DNA of 64,000 nucleotides. Origin: Carnobacteriaceae bacterium zg-C25 (GTDB lineage Bacteria > Bacillota > Bacilli > Lactobacillales > Aerococcaceae). Made by a program: the position numbers and the translations under genes. Positions 1 through 8,873 of this stretch are shown piece after piece. The notes under the pieces are model-generated. The model had not been told where the DNA came from and did not search any database. It was given only the letters and a program-made list of their open reading frames with translations. The DNA lies in contig CP072828.1 in the NCBI GenBank assembly GCA_017945845.1, positions 62,001 to 126,000 on the forward strand, given 5' to 3'. Positions within the stretch are counted from its first letter, which is position 1. The number at the start of each line of letters is the position of its first letter.

Positions 1-519
1 TATTTATTGTCATCTTACATGGTTCATTTATTTAGTGTGTACATGTTCATTCAAATGTATCGCTACGCAGGCTTTATTTTTTATAACGCTTACGGTCTAT
101 ATTGGGAATCGCGTTACAAACCAATTGCCGAAGCGGTATTAAATCTCGTGTTTTCGTGCTTGTTTTTAATCGTTTTTAAATGGGGCATTGAAGGTGTTTT
201 ATTAGGTACCATCTTGTCCACGTTATTCACAAATACGTGGTTTGAACCGTACATTATTTTTAAATATGGTTTGAAGCGTTCAATAAACGAATATGTATGG
301 GCGACAACGAAGTGCTGGGCAGTGTTCTTTGCCACATTAGGTGTTTTACACATGCTCTCCCCGCAACAATGGTTTTCAAGCAACTTAATAGGGTTAGTGT
401 TGTTTGCGATGGTGTTAGGGTTGTTTTTAATGGGCGTACTTTTAATTGCGTTTTTTGGAAACGAGGAGATGAAGTGGTGGATAGCATTTATATCACAAAA
501 AGTGATGCGAAAACGGTAA
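1..519 (+). CDS. Wzx-type polysaccharide flippase, C-terminal part (5' end outside window)
   Basis: The reading frame is already open at base 1 and ends at a TAA at 517-519, so this is the last ~172 residues of a longer gene. It shows about four hydrophobic membrane segments. A basic stretch around RYKPIAEAVLNL is followed by a segment rich in GI/GVLLGTI, a pattern I associate with the second half of streptococcal oligosaccharide flippases (MOP superfamily), which move lipid-linked repeat units across the membrane. It is a different gene from the complete flippase at 9824, so a second polysaccharide locus, or the front part of a split one, lies to the left. The exact substrate cannot be judged. 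Confidence 0.65.
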   Translation, partial: YLLSSYMVHLFSVYMFIQMYRYAGFIFYNAYGLYWESRYKPIAEAVLNLVFSCLFLIVFKWGIEGVLLGTILSTLFTNTWFEPYIIFKYGLKRSINEYVWATTKCWAVFFATLGVLHMLSPQQWFSSNLIGLVLFAMVLGLFLMGVLLIAFFGNEEMKWWIAFISQKVMRKR

Positions 520-629
520 TAATGGAACGCATTATACACCACACATAAAGTGAAAAATGCACGCACTTAAACAGTGAATCGACTTGGTGGTCTATATCCA
601 TTAGGGAAAGTAAAAAATAGGAGGGTTTT

Positions 630-1055
630 ATGGCGGTTTTAACAAATATGTGTATGATTCAAGACACGCACACGGGAAAGGTGCTTGTTCAAAAACGTGA
701 AAAATCATGGAAAGGTTTGGCGTTTCCGGGTGGGCATATCGAACTTGGTGAAAGTATTCAAGAATCGGTAATTCGTGAAATTAAGGAAGAAACCGGTTTG
801 GACGTTTGGGATATTACGTTGTGCGGTGTGAAAAATTTTGATTACAATAATGACAGATATGTTGTTTTTTGTTACACGACACAAGTTTTTTCTGGAGAAT
901 TACTAGAAAAAACGGCTGAAGGGGAGTTGTCGTGGGTGTATTTAAATGAGTTGGATAAAAGTACGGTATCGCCAACGTTTTTAGATATGTTGCCGTTATT
1001 TTTTGAAGACAAGCAAGAACTGTATTATAAACAGGACGCTCCGTTATATTATTAG
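630..1055 (+). CDS. Nudix hydrolase (MutT/8-oxo-dGTPase-like)
   Basis: A 141-residue single-domain protein. The Nudix box is complete: GGHIELGES followed by REIKEETGL at about residues 30-53, with the REXXEE metal-binding core. Such enzymes hydrolyse nucleoside diphosphate derivatives; small members next to mutL are often sanitising 8-oxo-dGTPases, but the substrate cannot be read from sequence. The start ATG follows an AGGAGG at 618-624 with good spacing. It lies 13 bases before mutL and is probably cotranscribed with it, which fits a DNA-maintenance role (inference). Confidence 0.85.
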   Translation: MAVLTNMCMIQDTHTGKVLVQKREKSWKGLAFPGGHIELGESIQESVIREIKEETGLDVWDITLCGVKNFDYNNDRYVVFCYTTQVFSGELLEKTAEGELSWVYLNELDKSTVSPTFLDMLPLFFEDKQELYYKQDAPLYY

Positions 1056-1068
1056 AAAGAAGTAGACT

Positions 1069-3060
1069 ATGGGAAAAATCATTGAATTACCAGTGCACAT
1101 TTCAAATCAAATTAAGGCTGGAGAAATTGTAGAACGACCCGTGTCGGTCGTGAAAGAATTAGTTGAAAATGCGATTGATGCCAACAGTACCCAAATTGAT
1201 GTGGTCATTGAAGAGGGTGGGTTATCGCGCATTCAAGTGATTGACAATGGTGACGGGATTGATAGTAGTGATGTGTTGATTGCTTTTGAACGGCATGCAA
1301 CGAGTAAATTAACGGCTTTAGTGGAAAAAGAGCATATTTTATCGCCCGATCGTATGCCGATTACAACGTTGGGATTTCGTGGTGAGGCACTACCGAGTAT
1401 CGCATCCGTATCGAAAGTGACTTTAACGACATCAACAGATGGAGTGGACGGAGCACACGTGGTCATTGAAGGTGGGCAAGTCAAAGAGCATAAACAAGCG
1501 ATTGGCCGTAAAGGGACAACGATTGATGTTCGTGATTTGTTTTATAACACACCTGCACGATTGAAATTTATTACGTCGTTACAAGCAGAAGTGTCTAAAA
1601 TTGCCGATTTAATGAATCGTCTTGCGTTAAGTCATGCCGATATTGCGTTTAGTTTAACGGTAGATGGTAATCGTTTATTAAAAACGGCTGGAAACAATCA
1701 ATTACAACAAACAATTGCTGGGGTGTATCATCCAGATGTGGCACGAAAAATGGTGTCCATTCATGCCGAAAACATGCGTTTTTCAGTTGGCGGGTATGCG
1801 TGTTTACCAGAAGTTACCCGCGCGCGAAAAAACTTTATTTCTGTATTTTTAAACGGGCGCTACATTCGTAATTTTCAATTAATTAATGCGGTAGTCGATG
1901 GGTACGGTTCAACGTTAATGGTTGGTCGATTCCCTATTGCTGTGCTTAAAATAGAAGCGGACTTTGAGTTGGTCGATGTTAATGCGCATCCGACAAAAGA
2001 AACAGTTCGCATTAGTCAAGAAGCAGAATTGATTGCCTTAATTAAAGAAGCGATTGAAAGTGCGATGTTAAAAACGACACGCATTCCACAAAGCGTGCCA
2101 AAACGTTTTGAAGATAAGGGTGAACAAACACAACTAGCGTTTGACACACGTGATTTTGCATCAAAAAATCAAGAAACTACCGTCCCTACGCATACGAGTG
2201 TTTCTCGTGATTTACCATTTTTTGATGAACGTCAGTTAGATAACGTACCTTTTGATAATGCTGTCAACGATCAACCATTCGCTTCGGGAACACTACATGA
2301 AACGGATAGTCTTTTTACAACAGAACACGCCAACGATACGCACAGTAAAGCGGGGGATAACGAACAATCGAAGTATGATGTTGAAATCAATGATATACCT
2401 GATGCCTATCGTTTTGGAGAAAGCTATTCGGAACCATCGCAGGTTGAATCGCGGCGTCATGATGAACAAATACAATCAAATGGATTTCCAGAATTACATT
2501 ATTTTGGGCAAATGCATGGCACGTATTTATTCGCTGAAAATGCGAATGGCTTATACATTGTCGATCAACACGCTGCACAAGAACGGATTAAGTATGAGTT
2601 TTATCGTGTGGCGATTGGACAAGTCGGACATGACGTTCAAACACTTCTCGTCCCTATCGTACTCGATTATCCCGTCAATGAGTATTTAGCGATTTCGGAA
2701 AAAATGGACGTGCTGAATGAAATTGGCATTCATTTGGAGCCGTTTGGTCAAAATAGTTACTTGCTCGAAGCACATCCGACGTGGATTAAAGAAGATGTTG
2801 AGTCGACGATTCGTGAGTTGATTGCTATTGCGCTAGAAGATGGGAAAGTATCCGTTGCCAAGTTCAGAGAAAATGTAGCGATTATGATGTCGTGTAAAAA
2901 GTCGATTAAGGCGAATCATCATTTAGATGCGTATCAGGCACGTGCGTTACTCGCGGAGTTGTCGCAATGTGAAAATCCGTATAATTGTCCGCATGGTCGA
3001 CCTGTCCTAGTGCATTTAACCAATCGTGATATGGAAAAATTGTTTAAGCGAATTGTGTAG
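1069..3060 (+). CDS. mutL: DNA mismatch repair endonuclease MutL
   Basis: 663 residues, normal length for Gram-positive MutL. The N-terminal GHKL ATPase is intact: ELVENAIDA with catalytic E33/N34, DNGDGI, RHATSKL and TLGFRGEAL. A charged, low-complexity linker spans about residues 340-470. The C-terminal endonuclease domain carries the metal-binding DQHAAQERIKYE near residue 500 and the terminal CPHGRP motif near 640, so this is the nicking type found in bacteria lacking MutH. It couples MutS recognition to strand incision. mutS is not in the window. The stop codon overlaps the ribosome binding site of the next gene, indicating an operon. Confidence 0.95.
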   Translation: MGKIIELPVHISNQIKAGEIVERPVSVVKELVENAIDANSTQIDVVIEEGGLSRIQVIDNGDGIDSSDVLIAFERHATSKLTALVEKEHILSPDRMPITTLGFRGEALPSIASVSKVTLTTSTDGVDGAHVVIEGGQVKEHKQAIGRKGTTIDVRDLFYNTPARLKFITSLQAEVSKIADLMNRLALSHADIAFSLTVDGNRLLKTAGNNQLQQTIAGVYHPDVARKMVSIHAENMRFSVGGYACLPEVTRARKNFISVFLNGRYIRNFQLINAVVDGYGSTLMVGRFPIAVLKIEADFELVDVNAHPTKETVRISQEAELIALIKEAIESAMLKTTRIPQSVPKRFEDKGEQTQLAFDTRDFASKNQETTVPTHTSVSRDLPFFDERQLDNVPFDNAVNDQPFASGTLHETDSLFTTEHANDTHSKAGDNEQSKYDVEINDIPDAYRFGESYSEPSQVESRRHDEQIQSNGFPELHYFGQMHGTYLFAENANGLYIVDQHAAQERIKYEFYRVAIGQVGHDVQTLLVPIVLDYPVNEYLAISEKMDVLNEIGIHLEPFGQNSYLLEAHPTWIKEDVESTIRELIAIALEDGKVSVAKFRENVAIMMSCKKSIKANHHLDAYQARALLAELSQCENPYNCPHGRPVLVHLTNRDMEKLFKRIV

Positions 3061-3068
3061 GAGGGAAT

Positions 3069-3431
3069 ATGGAAAAGGAAATGACTGTTTACATACACCC
3101 GACCTGTTCGACGTGTAAAAAAATTTTGAAATGGTTGGACGATCAAGGGCATGTCTATGAAACTGTGGATATTCGAAAAACGCCACCGACAAAAGCGTTG
3201 TTACAGACGTGTTTAAAAAATGGCGTGACACGTTCGAGCATGATGAACACATCGGGCGAGTTGTATCGAGAAATGCAGTTGAAAGATAAGCTTTCGGCGA
3301 TGAGTGATGACGATGTTGCTGGGTTACTTTCCAAACACGGTATGCTCATCAAACGTCCTGTCATATGGTATAATGATAGCGTAACTTTCGGTGCGAAAGA
3401 GAAAACGTTAGAAGAAAATTGGAGAAAATGA
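3069..3431 (+). CDS. ArsC/Spx-family thioredoxin-fold protein
   Basis: 120 residues with the ArsC-family thioredoxin fold. A CXXC pair (C13-S-T-C16) follows the first strand, and an RPVI-type cis-proline motif is present at about residues 95-99. Relatives include arsenate reductase-like YusI/YffB proteins and the RNA polymerase-binding regulator Spx. The intact CXXC suits either role, but the short length and lack of the RNA polymerase-contact region I would expect of Spx make a reductase-like protein more likely. The AGGAGGG site overlaps the mutL stop, and the stop codon overlaps the next start (ATGA). Confidence 0.8.
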   Translation: MEKEMTVYIHPTCSTCKKILKWLDDQGHVYETVDIRKTPPTKALLQTCLKNGVTRSSMMNTSGELYREMQLKDKLSAMSDDDVAGLLSKHGMLIKRPVIWYNDSVTFGAKEKTLEENWRK

Positions 3432-3775
3432 TGAAATATAGCGAAAATGGATTTTGGGTAGAACCGATAAACGATGATTTATACCGTATCGGTTTATCTG
3501 ATAAAGGGCAAGATGATTTAGGAGATGTCGCTTTTTTTGAATTTTTGGCAAGCGAAAACGTTACGACGGAAGATTCACTGTTTAGCGTTGAAGCGTCTAA
3601 AGCGACGACGGATTTAGCGTCTCCGTTAAATGGGCGTGTGGTGGAGTGGCATCACGCATTAGAAAAGCAACCCGAGCTATTAAATAGTACGGATAAAGAA
3701 AATACGTGGGTCGCCATTTTAAGTCACGTTGAACGTAGTGAGTACGATGCCTTATTGGATACATCGGGATTATAA
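3431..3775 (+). CDS. gcvH: GcvH-like lipoyl carrier protein
   Basis: 114 residues from the ATG at 3431, chosen because GGAG at 3421-3424 lies six bases upstream; ATG 3428 and TTG 3419 are alternatives. The lipoyl-domain signature VEASKATTDLASPLNGRVV places the probable lipoylated lysine at K57. In full glycine-cleaving organisms this protein shuttles the aminomethyl group between P, T and L proteins. No gcvP, gcvT or lipoate genes are nearby. In Gram-positives GcvH also acts as the lipoyl donor for relay to other complexes, so an orphan copy may serve that job (inference). Confidence 0.85.
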   Translation: MKYSENGFWVEPINDDLYRIGLSDKGQDDLGDVAFFEFLASENVTTEDSLFSVEASKATTDLASPLNGRVVEWHHALEKQPELLNSTDKENTWVAILSHVERSEYDALLDTSGL

Positions 3776-3789
3776 TGAAGTTTATCATA

Positions 3790-3835
3790 AATCGTGTTGG
3801 TGGATGTTGTTTTCGCCAACACGATTTTGTGTTTG
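3790..3835 (+). terminator. Rho-independent terminator after gcvH
   Basis: Eleven-base stem AATCGTGTTGG (3790-3800) pairs perfectly with CCAACACGATT (3816-3826) and is followed by a T-rich tail. It closes the Nudix-mutL-ArsC-gcvH unit. Confidence 0.85.
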
Positions 3836-3873
3836 TCGATTTAGTCTGTCATGTGCCTCAAGGTACGTAAAAA

Positions 3874-3897
3874 TAACCCCCGTTAGATAGGGGGTTA
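3874..3897 (-). terminator. Terminator of the minus-strand CoA-type Nudix gene
   Basis: TAACCCCC (3874-3881) pairs with GGGGGTTA (3890-3897). On the minus strand the stem is followed by TTTTT, just downstream of the stop of the Nudix gene at 3911. Confidence 0.8.
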
Positions 3898-3910
3898 TGA
3901 TGTCTATTGT

Positions 3911-4546
3911 TTAATGGCTGTTGTCAGGAGTATGTGTTAAGTCGCTGGTAATGATGTCGATGAATTGTTTTGTAAAGCGTGCCGTCATGCCCCAAATGGT
4001 GTGTCCGTTATACGTGTCATAAAATGGAATTGTATGCGGAAACGTATGGAACGGATACGCTTTTTCGTTAGGGATACGCTCAAACGGGAATGATTTAGGG
4101 AAAACCAGTTCTGTTTTTATAGGATAGACAATGGGCGGATTGTCTATAAGGTGAGACAGTGGAACGGTAAATAATGTTGCTACCTCTTCGTTTGGTGTGA
4201 TATGTTCAATTGATGGCACGTCAATAACACCTACAAAACAGTGAATGGTACGTGTGCCGTGCACTAAATAGTCGATTTCTCCGATAATGTTGATGGCGTC
4301 TTTTGGAAGCTGTAATTCCTCCATCGTTTCACGAATGGCAGTGTGCATCAACGTTTCATTGGCTTCGGCTTTTCCACCGGGGAAACTAACTTCTCCGGGT
4401 TGTGAAATGTGATGTGCGCGAACTTGATAGAGAATATCGTAAGAATCGTTGTTTTTAATTAGCGGTAATAAAACGGCGTATGCGTGCTGCTGACCTAATG
4501 GTTTGGTGTGATAGTTTGTTAACGCGTGGTGAATAAACGCATGCAT
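3911..4546 (-). CDS. Nudix hydrolase, CoA pyrophosphatase type (NudL/YeaB-like)
   Basis: 211 residues from the ATG at 4546, chosen because AAGGAGAT lies seven bases upstream; an in-frame start further up would add 21 residues with no ribosome site. The UPF0035-type motif QPGEVSFPGGKAEANE runs directly into the Nudix box with RETMEEL. This combined signature marks the coenzyme A diphosphatase subgroup, which cleaves CoA to 3',5'-ADP and phosphopantetheine. It stands alone, convergent with gcvH. Confidence 0.85.
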   Translation of the reverse strand: MHAFIHHALTNYHTKPLGQQHAYAVLLPLIKNNDSYDILYQVRAHHISQPGEVSFPGGKAEANETLMHTAIRETMEELQLPKDAINIIGEIDYLVHGTRTIHCFVGVIDVPSIEHITPNEEVATLFTVPLSHLIDNPPIVYPIKTELVFPKSFPFERIPNEKAYPFHTFPHTIPFYDTYNGHTIWGMTARFTKQFIDIITSDLTHTPDNSH

Positions 4547-4652
4547 AATGATCTCCTTAAAGTGTGATGTTGATAGCGTTAGTATCGCATATGTTGTGGG
4601 TAAACTCAATGATGGAAAGTGTGATATAACAAAGTTAAGGGTTGTAAACTTT

Positions 4653-4713
<61 letters not shown>

Positions 4714-4744
4714 AAATATGATACTAAAAAATAGGATGACTATA

Positions 4745-5203
4745 ATGAAAAATACAAAAATTTGCTTAGTAGGGTCTAGTGGTGGGCATTTAACGCATTT
4801 GACTTTACTTCGTCCCTATTGGGAAAATAAAGATAGATTTTGGGTGACATTTAATAAACCAGATGCTAACGCTGTTTTAAAAGATGAAAAATTATACCAT
4901 TGTTATTATCCAACAAATCGTAATATTTGGAATTTAATACGCAATCTATTTTTAGCGTTTAAAGTGTTGCGTAAAGAAAAACCATCTGTCATCATTTCGA
5001 GTGGTGCAGCGGTGGCGATTCCGTTTTTTTATGTTGGTAAATTGCTGGGTATTAAAACAGTTTTTGTGGAAGTGTTTGATCGTGTGGATAAGGCGACATT
5101 GACAGGTAAATTGGTGTATCCCGTTTCTGATTTATTTTTTGTACAGTGGGAAGAAATGAAAAAAGTATACCCTAAAGCGATTTATATAGGAGGTATATTT
5201 TAA
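4745..5203 (+). CDS. cpsF: Capsule glycosyltransferase helper, CpsF/PssD (Alg14-like)
   Basis: 152 residues from the ATG at 4745 (AGGA at 4733-4736); the in-frame ATG at 4718 lies at or before the predicted transcript start. The N-terminal GSSGGHLTHL motif and one membrane-associated segment are typical of Alg14-like proteins. These anchor and enhance a separate Alg13-like catalytic subunit. The next gene is that partner, overlapping by one base (TAATG). In group B Streptococcus and pneumococcus 14 the CpsF/CpsG pair adds beta-1,4-galactose to lipid-linked glucose, so the same linkage is plausible here. Confidence 0.85.
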   Translation: MKNTKICLVGSSGGHLTHLTLLRPYWENKDRFWVTFNKPDANAVLKDEKLYHCYYPTNRNIWNLIRNLFLAFKVLRKEKPSVIISSGAAVAIPFFYVGKLLGIKTVFVEVFDRVDKATLTGKLVYPVSDLFFVQWEEMKKVYPKAIYIGGIF

Positions 5204-5688
5204 TGATTTTTGTAACTGTTGGCACACACGAGCAACCGTTCGATCGTTTAATTGAATGTGTTGATGAGTCAAAAAGACAAAATAAAATAACGGACGACGT
5301 GTTTATCCAGACAGGCTATTGTACATACGTTCCAAAATATTGTCGATATGAAAAAATGATTTCGTTTGAAGAAATGCATAGCTATATGAAGCAGGCGACA
5401 AAAATTATTACTCATGGTGGGCCGTCTACCTTTATGCAAGCCATTTCCTATGGGAAGGTGCCGATTGTAGTGCCACGACAACATCAATTCAACGAGCACG
5501 TGAATGACCATCAAATGATTTTTTGTAAAAACGCGATTGAAACAGGCTATGACATTGAATTAGTGGATCACATTGAAGAGCTTGAAACGGCGTTGTTAAA
5601 AGAAAATCGATCTGTTAAAAGAACAAGCCATAACGCAGAATTTAATCGCTTGTTTGCTGAACATGTTGATGAATTAATCCAAAAATAG
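5203..5688 (+). CDS. cpsG: Capsule beta-1,4-galactosyltransferase catalytic subunit, CpsG/PssE (Alg13-like)
   Basis: 161 residues. It begins MIFVTVGTHEQPFDRL and contains ITHGGPSTFMQAISYGKVP plus VPRQHQFNEHVNDHQ, the C-terminal nucleotide-sugar-binding half of a GT28/GT-B fold as in Alg13. It needs the preceding CpsF-like protein for membrane attachment. The start overlaps the CpsF stop, and AGGAGG lies 12 bases upstream, so the pair is translated together. The donor is probably UDP-galactose by analogy with streptococcal capsules; this is inference. Confidence 0.85.
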   Translation: MIFVTVGTHEQPFDRLIECVDESKRQNKITDDVFIQTGYCTYVPKYCRYEKMISFEEMHSYMKQATKIITHGGPSTFMQAISYGKVPIVVPRQHQFNEHVNDHQMIFCKNAIETGYDIELVDHIEELETALLKENRSVKRTSHNAEFNRLFAEHVDELIQK

Positions 5689-5697
5689 AGGTGTGCT

Positions 5698-6621
5698 GTG
5701 AAAGTCAGTGTAATTGTACCAGTATATAACGTGGAAGCGTATATCGAAGACTGCATCAACAGTTTATGCCATCAAACGTATACGAATATTGAAGTGATCG
5801 TTGTGGATGACGGTTCACCCGATGACAGCATTCACATCGCTAAAAAATGTGTAGAAAACGATTCTCGATTTGTGTTCGTCTCAAAAGCCAATGGTGGATT
5901 GTCCGATGCTCGCAACTACGGTTTACAAGTTGCTAGTGGAGAGTATGTCACATTTGTAGATTCAGATGATTATGTAACGACTGATTATATCGAAAAAATG
6001 GTAACAACGTTGCAAGCCACTCACGCGGATATGGTAGTTGGCAATGTTGCAATTTTGAAAGACGAACCTGTAACAGTAACTCAAAATGGTGCGACACGTG
6101 TTTTTAATACGCAAGAAGCGATTGATGCCATCTATTCCGGAGAAACGAGTCTTGCCTTTTCAACGGCATGGGGGAAGTTGGCTCCTTTATCATGGTATAA
6201 AGAAATAACATTTCCCGTTGGTAAACTGCACGAAGATGAGTTTACAACGTATAAATTGTATATTAAATCAAATACAGTCGCGTTTATTGATCACTCCTTA
6301 TACGTCTATCGTGTAAGAGATAACAGTATTATGCAAAAACAATATACGCTCAAAAATACGGTTGTGCTGGATGCTCTTTTAGAAAGAGTAGAGGAGATGA
6401 AAAAGCATCATCTAGATGAAACGTTAACCCTCATCGCTATTGTTAGATTGATTGGTTTGATGAAAGTAAAACTAAATAAAAAAGAGTTAAAAGTTATAGA
6501 ATCAACATTAAATAATGTCATAAATCAAGTAATGCGCCAACTTAGCGGTATGTCTTTAGGCATTAAACATAGAATGAAAGTTGTTTTATTTCGATATTTT
6601 TATCGTTTTATATTTAAATAA
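5698..6621 (+). CDS. Family 2 glycosyltransferase (capsule)
   Basis: 307 residues with a GTG start. The GT-A domain shows VSVIVPVYNVEAYIEDCI at the N-terminus, the UDP-sugar-binding DDGSPDD near residue 40, NGGLSDARNYG, and the metal-binding DSDDY near residue 90. The C-terminal third is basic and amphipathic, as in CpsI/CpsJ-type enzymes of streptococcal capsules. It probably adds one repeat-unit sugar at the inner membrane face; donor and linkage are unknown. It sits nine bases after cpsG in the same transcription unit. Confidence 0.85.
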   Translation: MKVSVIVPVYNVEAYIEDCINSLCHQTYTNIEVIVVDDGSPDDSIHIAKKCVENDSRFVFVSKANGGLSDARNYGLQVASGEYVTFVDSDDYVTTDYIEKMVTTLQATHADMVVGNVAILKDEPVTVTQNGATRVFNTQEAIDAIYSGETSLAFSTAWGKLAPLSWYKEITFPVGKLHEDEFTTYKLYIKSNTVAFIDHSLYVYRVRDNSIMQKQYTLKNTVVLDALLERVEEMKKHHLDETLTLIAIVRLIGLMKVKLNKKELKVIESTLNNVINQVMRQLSGMSLGIKHRMKVVLFRYFYRFIFK

Positions 6622-6635
6622 TGTAAAGGAAAAGG

Positions 6636-7817
6636 ATGCGTATGCAAAAAAAATTAACGCTAAATAAAAATAATTTTTCTACAGTATTCATTTTAATATT
6701 ATTTTGCTTATTTTTTGAAAAATTATATTCATGGAACGTCCCATCGGGGCATTATAATAAATTCATTTTAGTTATTTTAGTTGCACTTAGAATATATGAA
6801 TTACAATTATTTGATTTGAAAAAATTAACGCGTTTTTTAGCGCATATTCAATTTGATGTTAAGTTGATTGGCTTATCGCTATTAACAGTTGCGTATATGG
6901 CTTTTCGAAAAATAGATATTTATTCGTATATATTTATCATGACACTTGGTGTCTGTGTACTTTGGAGTAACGTTCGTTTGAAAAAAGCAGAATGGTTATT
7001 AGCGGCCTGTATCATGGTTGGTTTTTTAGTGGCGCTTTTGGAAGTGGTGATTTTTAAAAATCATCGTCCATCTGGGTTATTGAAAAATTCAGCAACTCTT
7101 TTTTCAATGATGATGATACTATGTGCCACTTTTTTTCTATATCGAAAAAAAGATTTGAACCGACTAGATATTTTATTAATCGTGCTTTCTGGAATTTCAA
7201 TTACATTGACTAAAACACGAACAGGACTCATTTTATTTTTAGCGCTTGTCTTACTAAAATACGCACTGATTGCCGTTAAAAAAATCAATTTTGTGGCGAT
7301 TAAAAAGTATATGACGCCAAAAAATATTGTTTTAGGTGTCTGTATTCTTGTTGTAACGTTAGTTGCTCTGTATTTCATTTTATCACCGTTACTAGTCCGT
7401 AGTGACGGAAATGCTAGTACACAAGACCGTACCACGATTTTAAAAGGTAGCATCGCTGCTATTTTTGATAATGTAGGTCAATTAATTGTTGGGCATTTAC
7501 CTGTTCGTTCAGTAGATTTTGTAAAAACGTTGACTAAAGGCTATAGCATCACGTTCATGCATCAAGACATGTTAAGTTTGATTTTCGATTATGGCTTAAT
7601 TGGATTTGGTTTAATTTTCTATATTTTATACAAATTAAAATACCATCCATTAATTATTGTGATTTGGTTGTTTGCTAGTTTCCACAATACGCTTTATTCG
7701 AGTGTTTTTATTGTGTTGCTGAATATTGTAAATGCGGAATTAAAACATTATGCGCCGTACCAGTTTAAAGGTATAAAAAATGTCTTCAATATCAAAACGT
7801 TGAAAAACGGTAAATGA
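6636..7817 (+). CDS. Capsular polysaccharide polymerase (Wzy-like)
   Basis: 393 residues with roughly ten to eleven predicted membrane spans and a longer extracytoplasmic loop holding RTTILKGSIAAIF, a layout typical of Wzy polymerases and O-antigen ligase relatives. Primary sequence is poorly conserved in this group, so the call rests on topology and on its place between glycosyltransferases and a flippase. It would join flipped repeat units outside the membrane. The start ATG 6636 follows AAAGGA; ATG 6642 is possible. Codon use is more AT-rich than in the flanking housekeeping genes, common for capsule-specific genes. Confidence 0.7.
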   Translation: MRMQKKLTLNKNNFSTVFILILFCLFFEKLYSWNVPSGHYNKFILVILVALRIYELQLFDLKKLTRFLAHIQFDVKLIGLSLLTVAYMAFRKIDIYSYIFIMTLGVCVLWSNVRLKKAEWLLAACIMVGFLVALLEVVIFKNHRPSGLLKNSATLFSMMMILCATFFLYRKKDLNRLDILLIVLSGISITLTKTRTGLILFLALVLLKYALIAVKKINFVAIKKYMTPKNIVLGVCILVVTLVALYFILSPLLVRSDGNASTQDRTTILKGSIAAIFDNVGQLIVGHLPVRSVDFVKTLTKGYSITFMHQDMLSLIFDYGLIGFGLIFYILYKLKYHPLIIVIWLFASFHNTLYSSVFIVLLNIVNAELKHYAPYQFKGIKNVFNIKTLKNGK

Positions 7818-7881
7818 TAAAACATTAGAATGGCAGTTTACATTAAATGTTTGTCTTTAGTAGGCGTAATGAAAGGGTAAA

Positions 7882-8856
7882 ATGACAATGCGTACAGTAT
7901 TTGTTTGTAATACAACATATCATTTGTTGATTACATTAGTCATGTTGACAGAAAAAGAGGCACAAAATGGTGTCATCGTCTTAGATTCTAGATTGAAACA
8001 TACAGATGTTTATTATCATCGACTACACGAAATATTTAATATAGACGTTGCTATTTGTGATTATGCACAAATTTATCCAACGAAAGCATCATTCCTTTTG
8101 AACAAAACAAGTATCGATATGTCTCAATTTGTTGTTAAAGGGGATCAAGTGTTTGTGTATAATGATGCCAATAATTTTGGGTATTATTTACATAAAAATA
8201 AAATACCTTATATTTTGAGAGAAGATGGGTATGATTTTTTAAAAAGTCCTAAATTAGAAGATGACACATGGATTGATGACGCTCTTTTCAACATTAAAAG
8301 AATGATAAAAGGTGCGCCAAGAGCAAAGGGTTTTAGTAAATTTTGCAAAGAATTTAACGTCAACTCACTAGATGGTGTTAAGAAAGATTCGCGTTCTAAA
8401 AAAATGACGGAAACGTCGCGTACAGAACTGTTTAATCAGTTGTCCGATGAAAAGAAAGCAAAGTTATTCAAACTGTTCGATGTTGCGCCACTGTCTATCG
8501 AGAACAATGCGGCACTTATTATTACGCAGCCACTGTATACACAAAATATACATGTCAATCAACCCGAACAACAACTTGAATTTTATAAAGAAATTGTTGA
8601 AAAGTTACAAGAACAAAATTATGTCGTCTATATAAAAGTGCATCCAAGAGATGATTTAGATTATACGGTATACCCAAATGTTAAGATTTTACCCGCTCAA
8701 GTACCTTTAGAATTAATTGATTTGATGCTAAATACAGAGTTTGAAATTGGTATAACCCACTCATCAACAGCACTTGCTTTCGTAGGAAAGGTAAAAAGAA
8801 AAATGATTTTGTTGTTAACAGAAGAGTTTAGTAAACATAATCGTATTGTAATTTAA
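7882..8856 (+). CDS. Capsular sialyltransferase (GT52-like, CpsK-like)
   Basis: 324 residues, no membrane span. It opens MRTVFVCNTTYHLLI and contains the bacterial sialyltransferase motifs: an acidic E-D-G (REDGYDF, about residue 113), the HP motif (KVHPRDD, about 254) and a serine-rich HSSTAL (about 293). These match the GT52/GT80-type CMP-sialic acid transferases such as GBS CpsK and Neisseria Lst. It would place terminal sialic acid on the repeat unit using CMP-Neu5Ac made by the downstream neu genes. An alternative start is ATG 7888. A polysialyltransferase cannot be fully excluded. Confidence 0.75.
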   Translation: MTMRTVFVCNTTYHLLITLVMLTEKEAQNGVIVLDSRLKHTDVYYHRLHEIFNIDVAICDYAQIYPTKASFLLNKTSIDMSQFVVKGDQVFVYNDANNFGYYLHKNKIPYILREDGYDFLKSPKLEDDTWIDDALFNIKRMIKGAPRAKGFSKFCKEFNVNSLDGVKKDSRSKKMTETSRTELFNQLSDEKKAKLFKLFDVAPLSIENNAALIITQPLYTQNIHVNQPEQQLEFYKEIVEKLQEQNYVVYIKVHPRDDLDYTVYPNVKILPAQVPLELIDLMLNTEFEIGITHSSTALAFVGKVKRKMILLLTEEFSKHNRIVI

Positions 8857-8873
8857 AATAGGTAGGATAAAGC

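Noticed and set aside
114-566. Long minus-strand frame opposite the flippase end, and many similar antisense frames
   Set aside because: Shadow frames of real genes with no ribosome sites and atypical composition.
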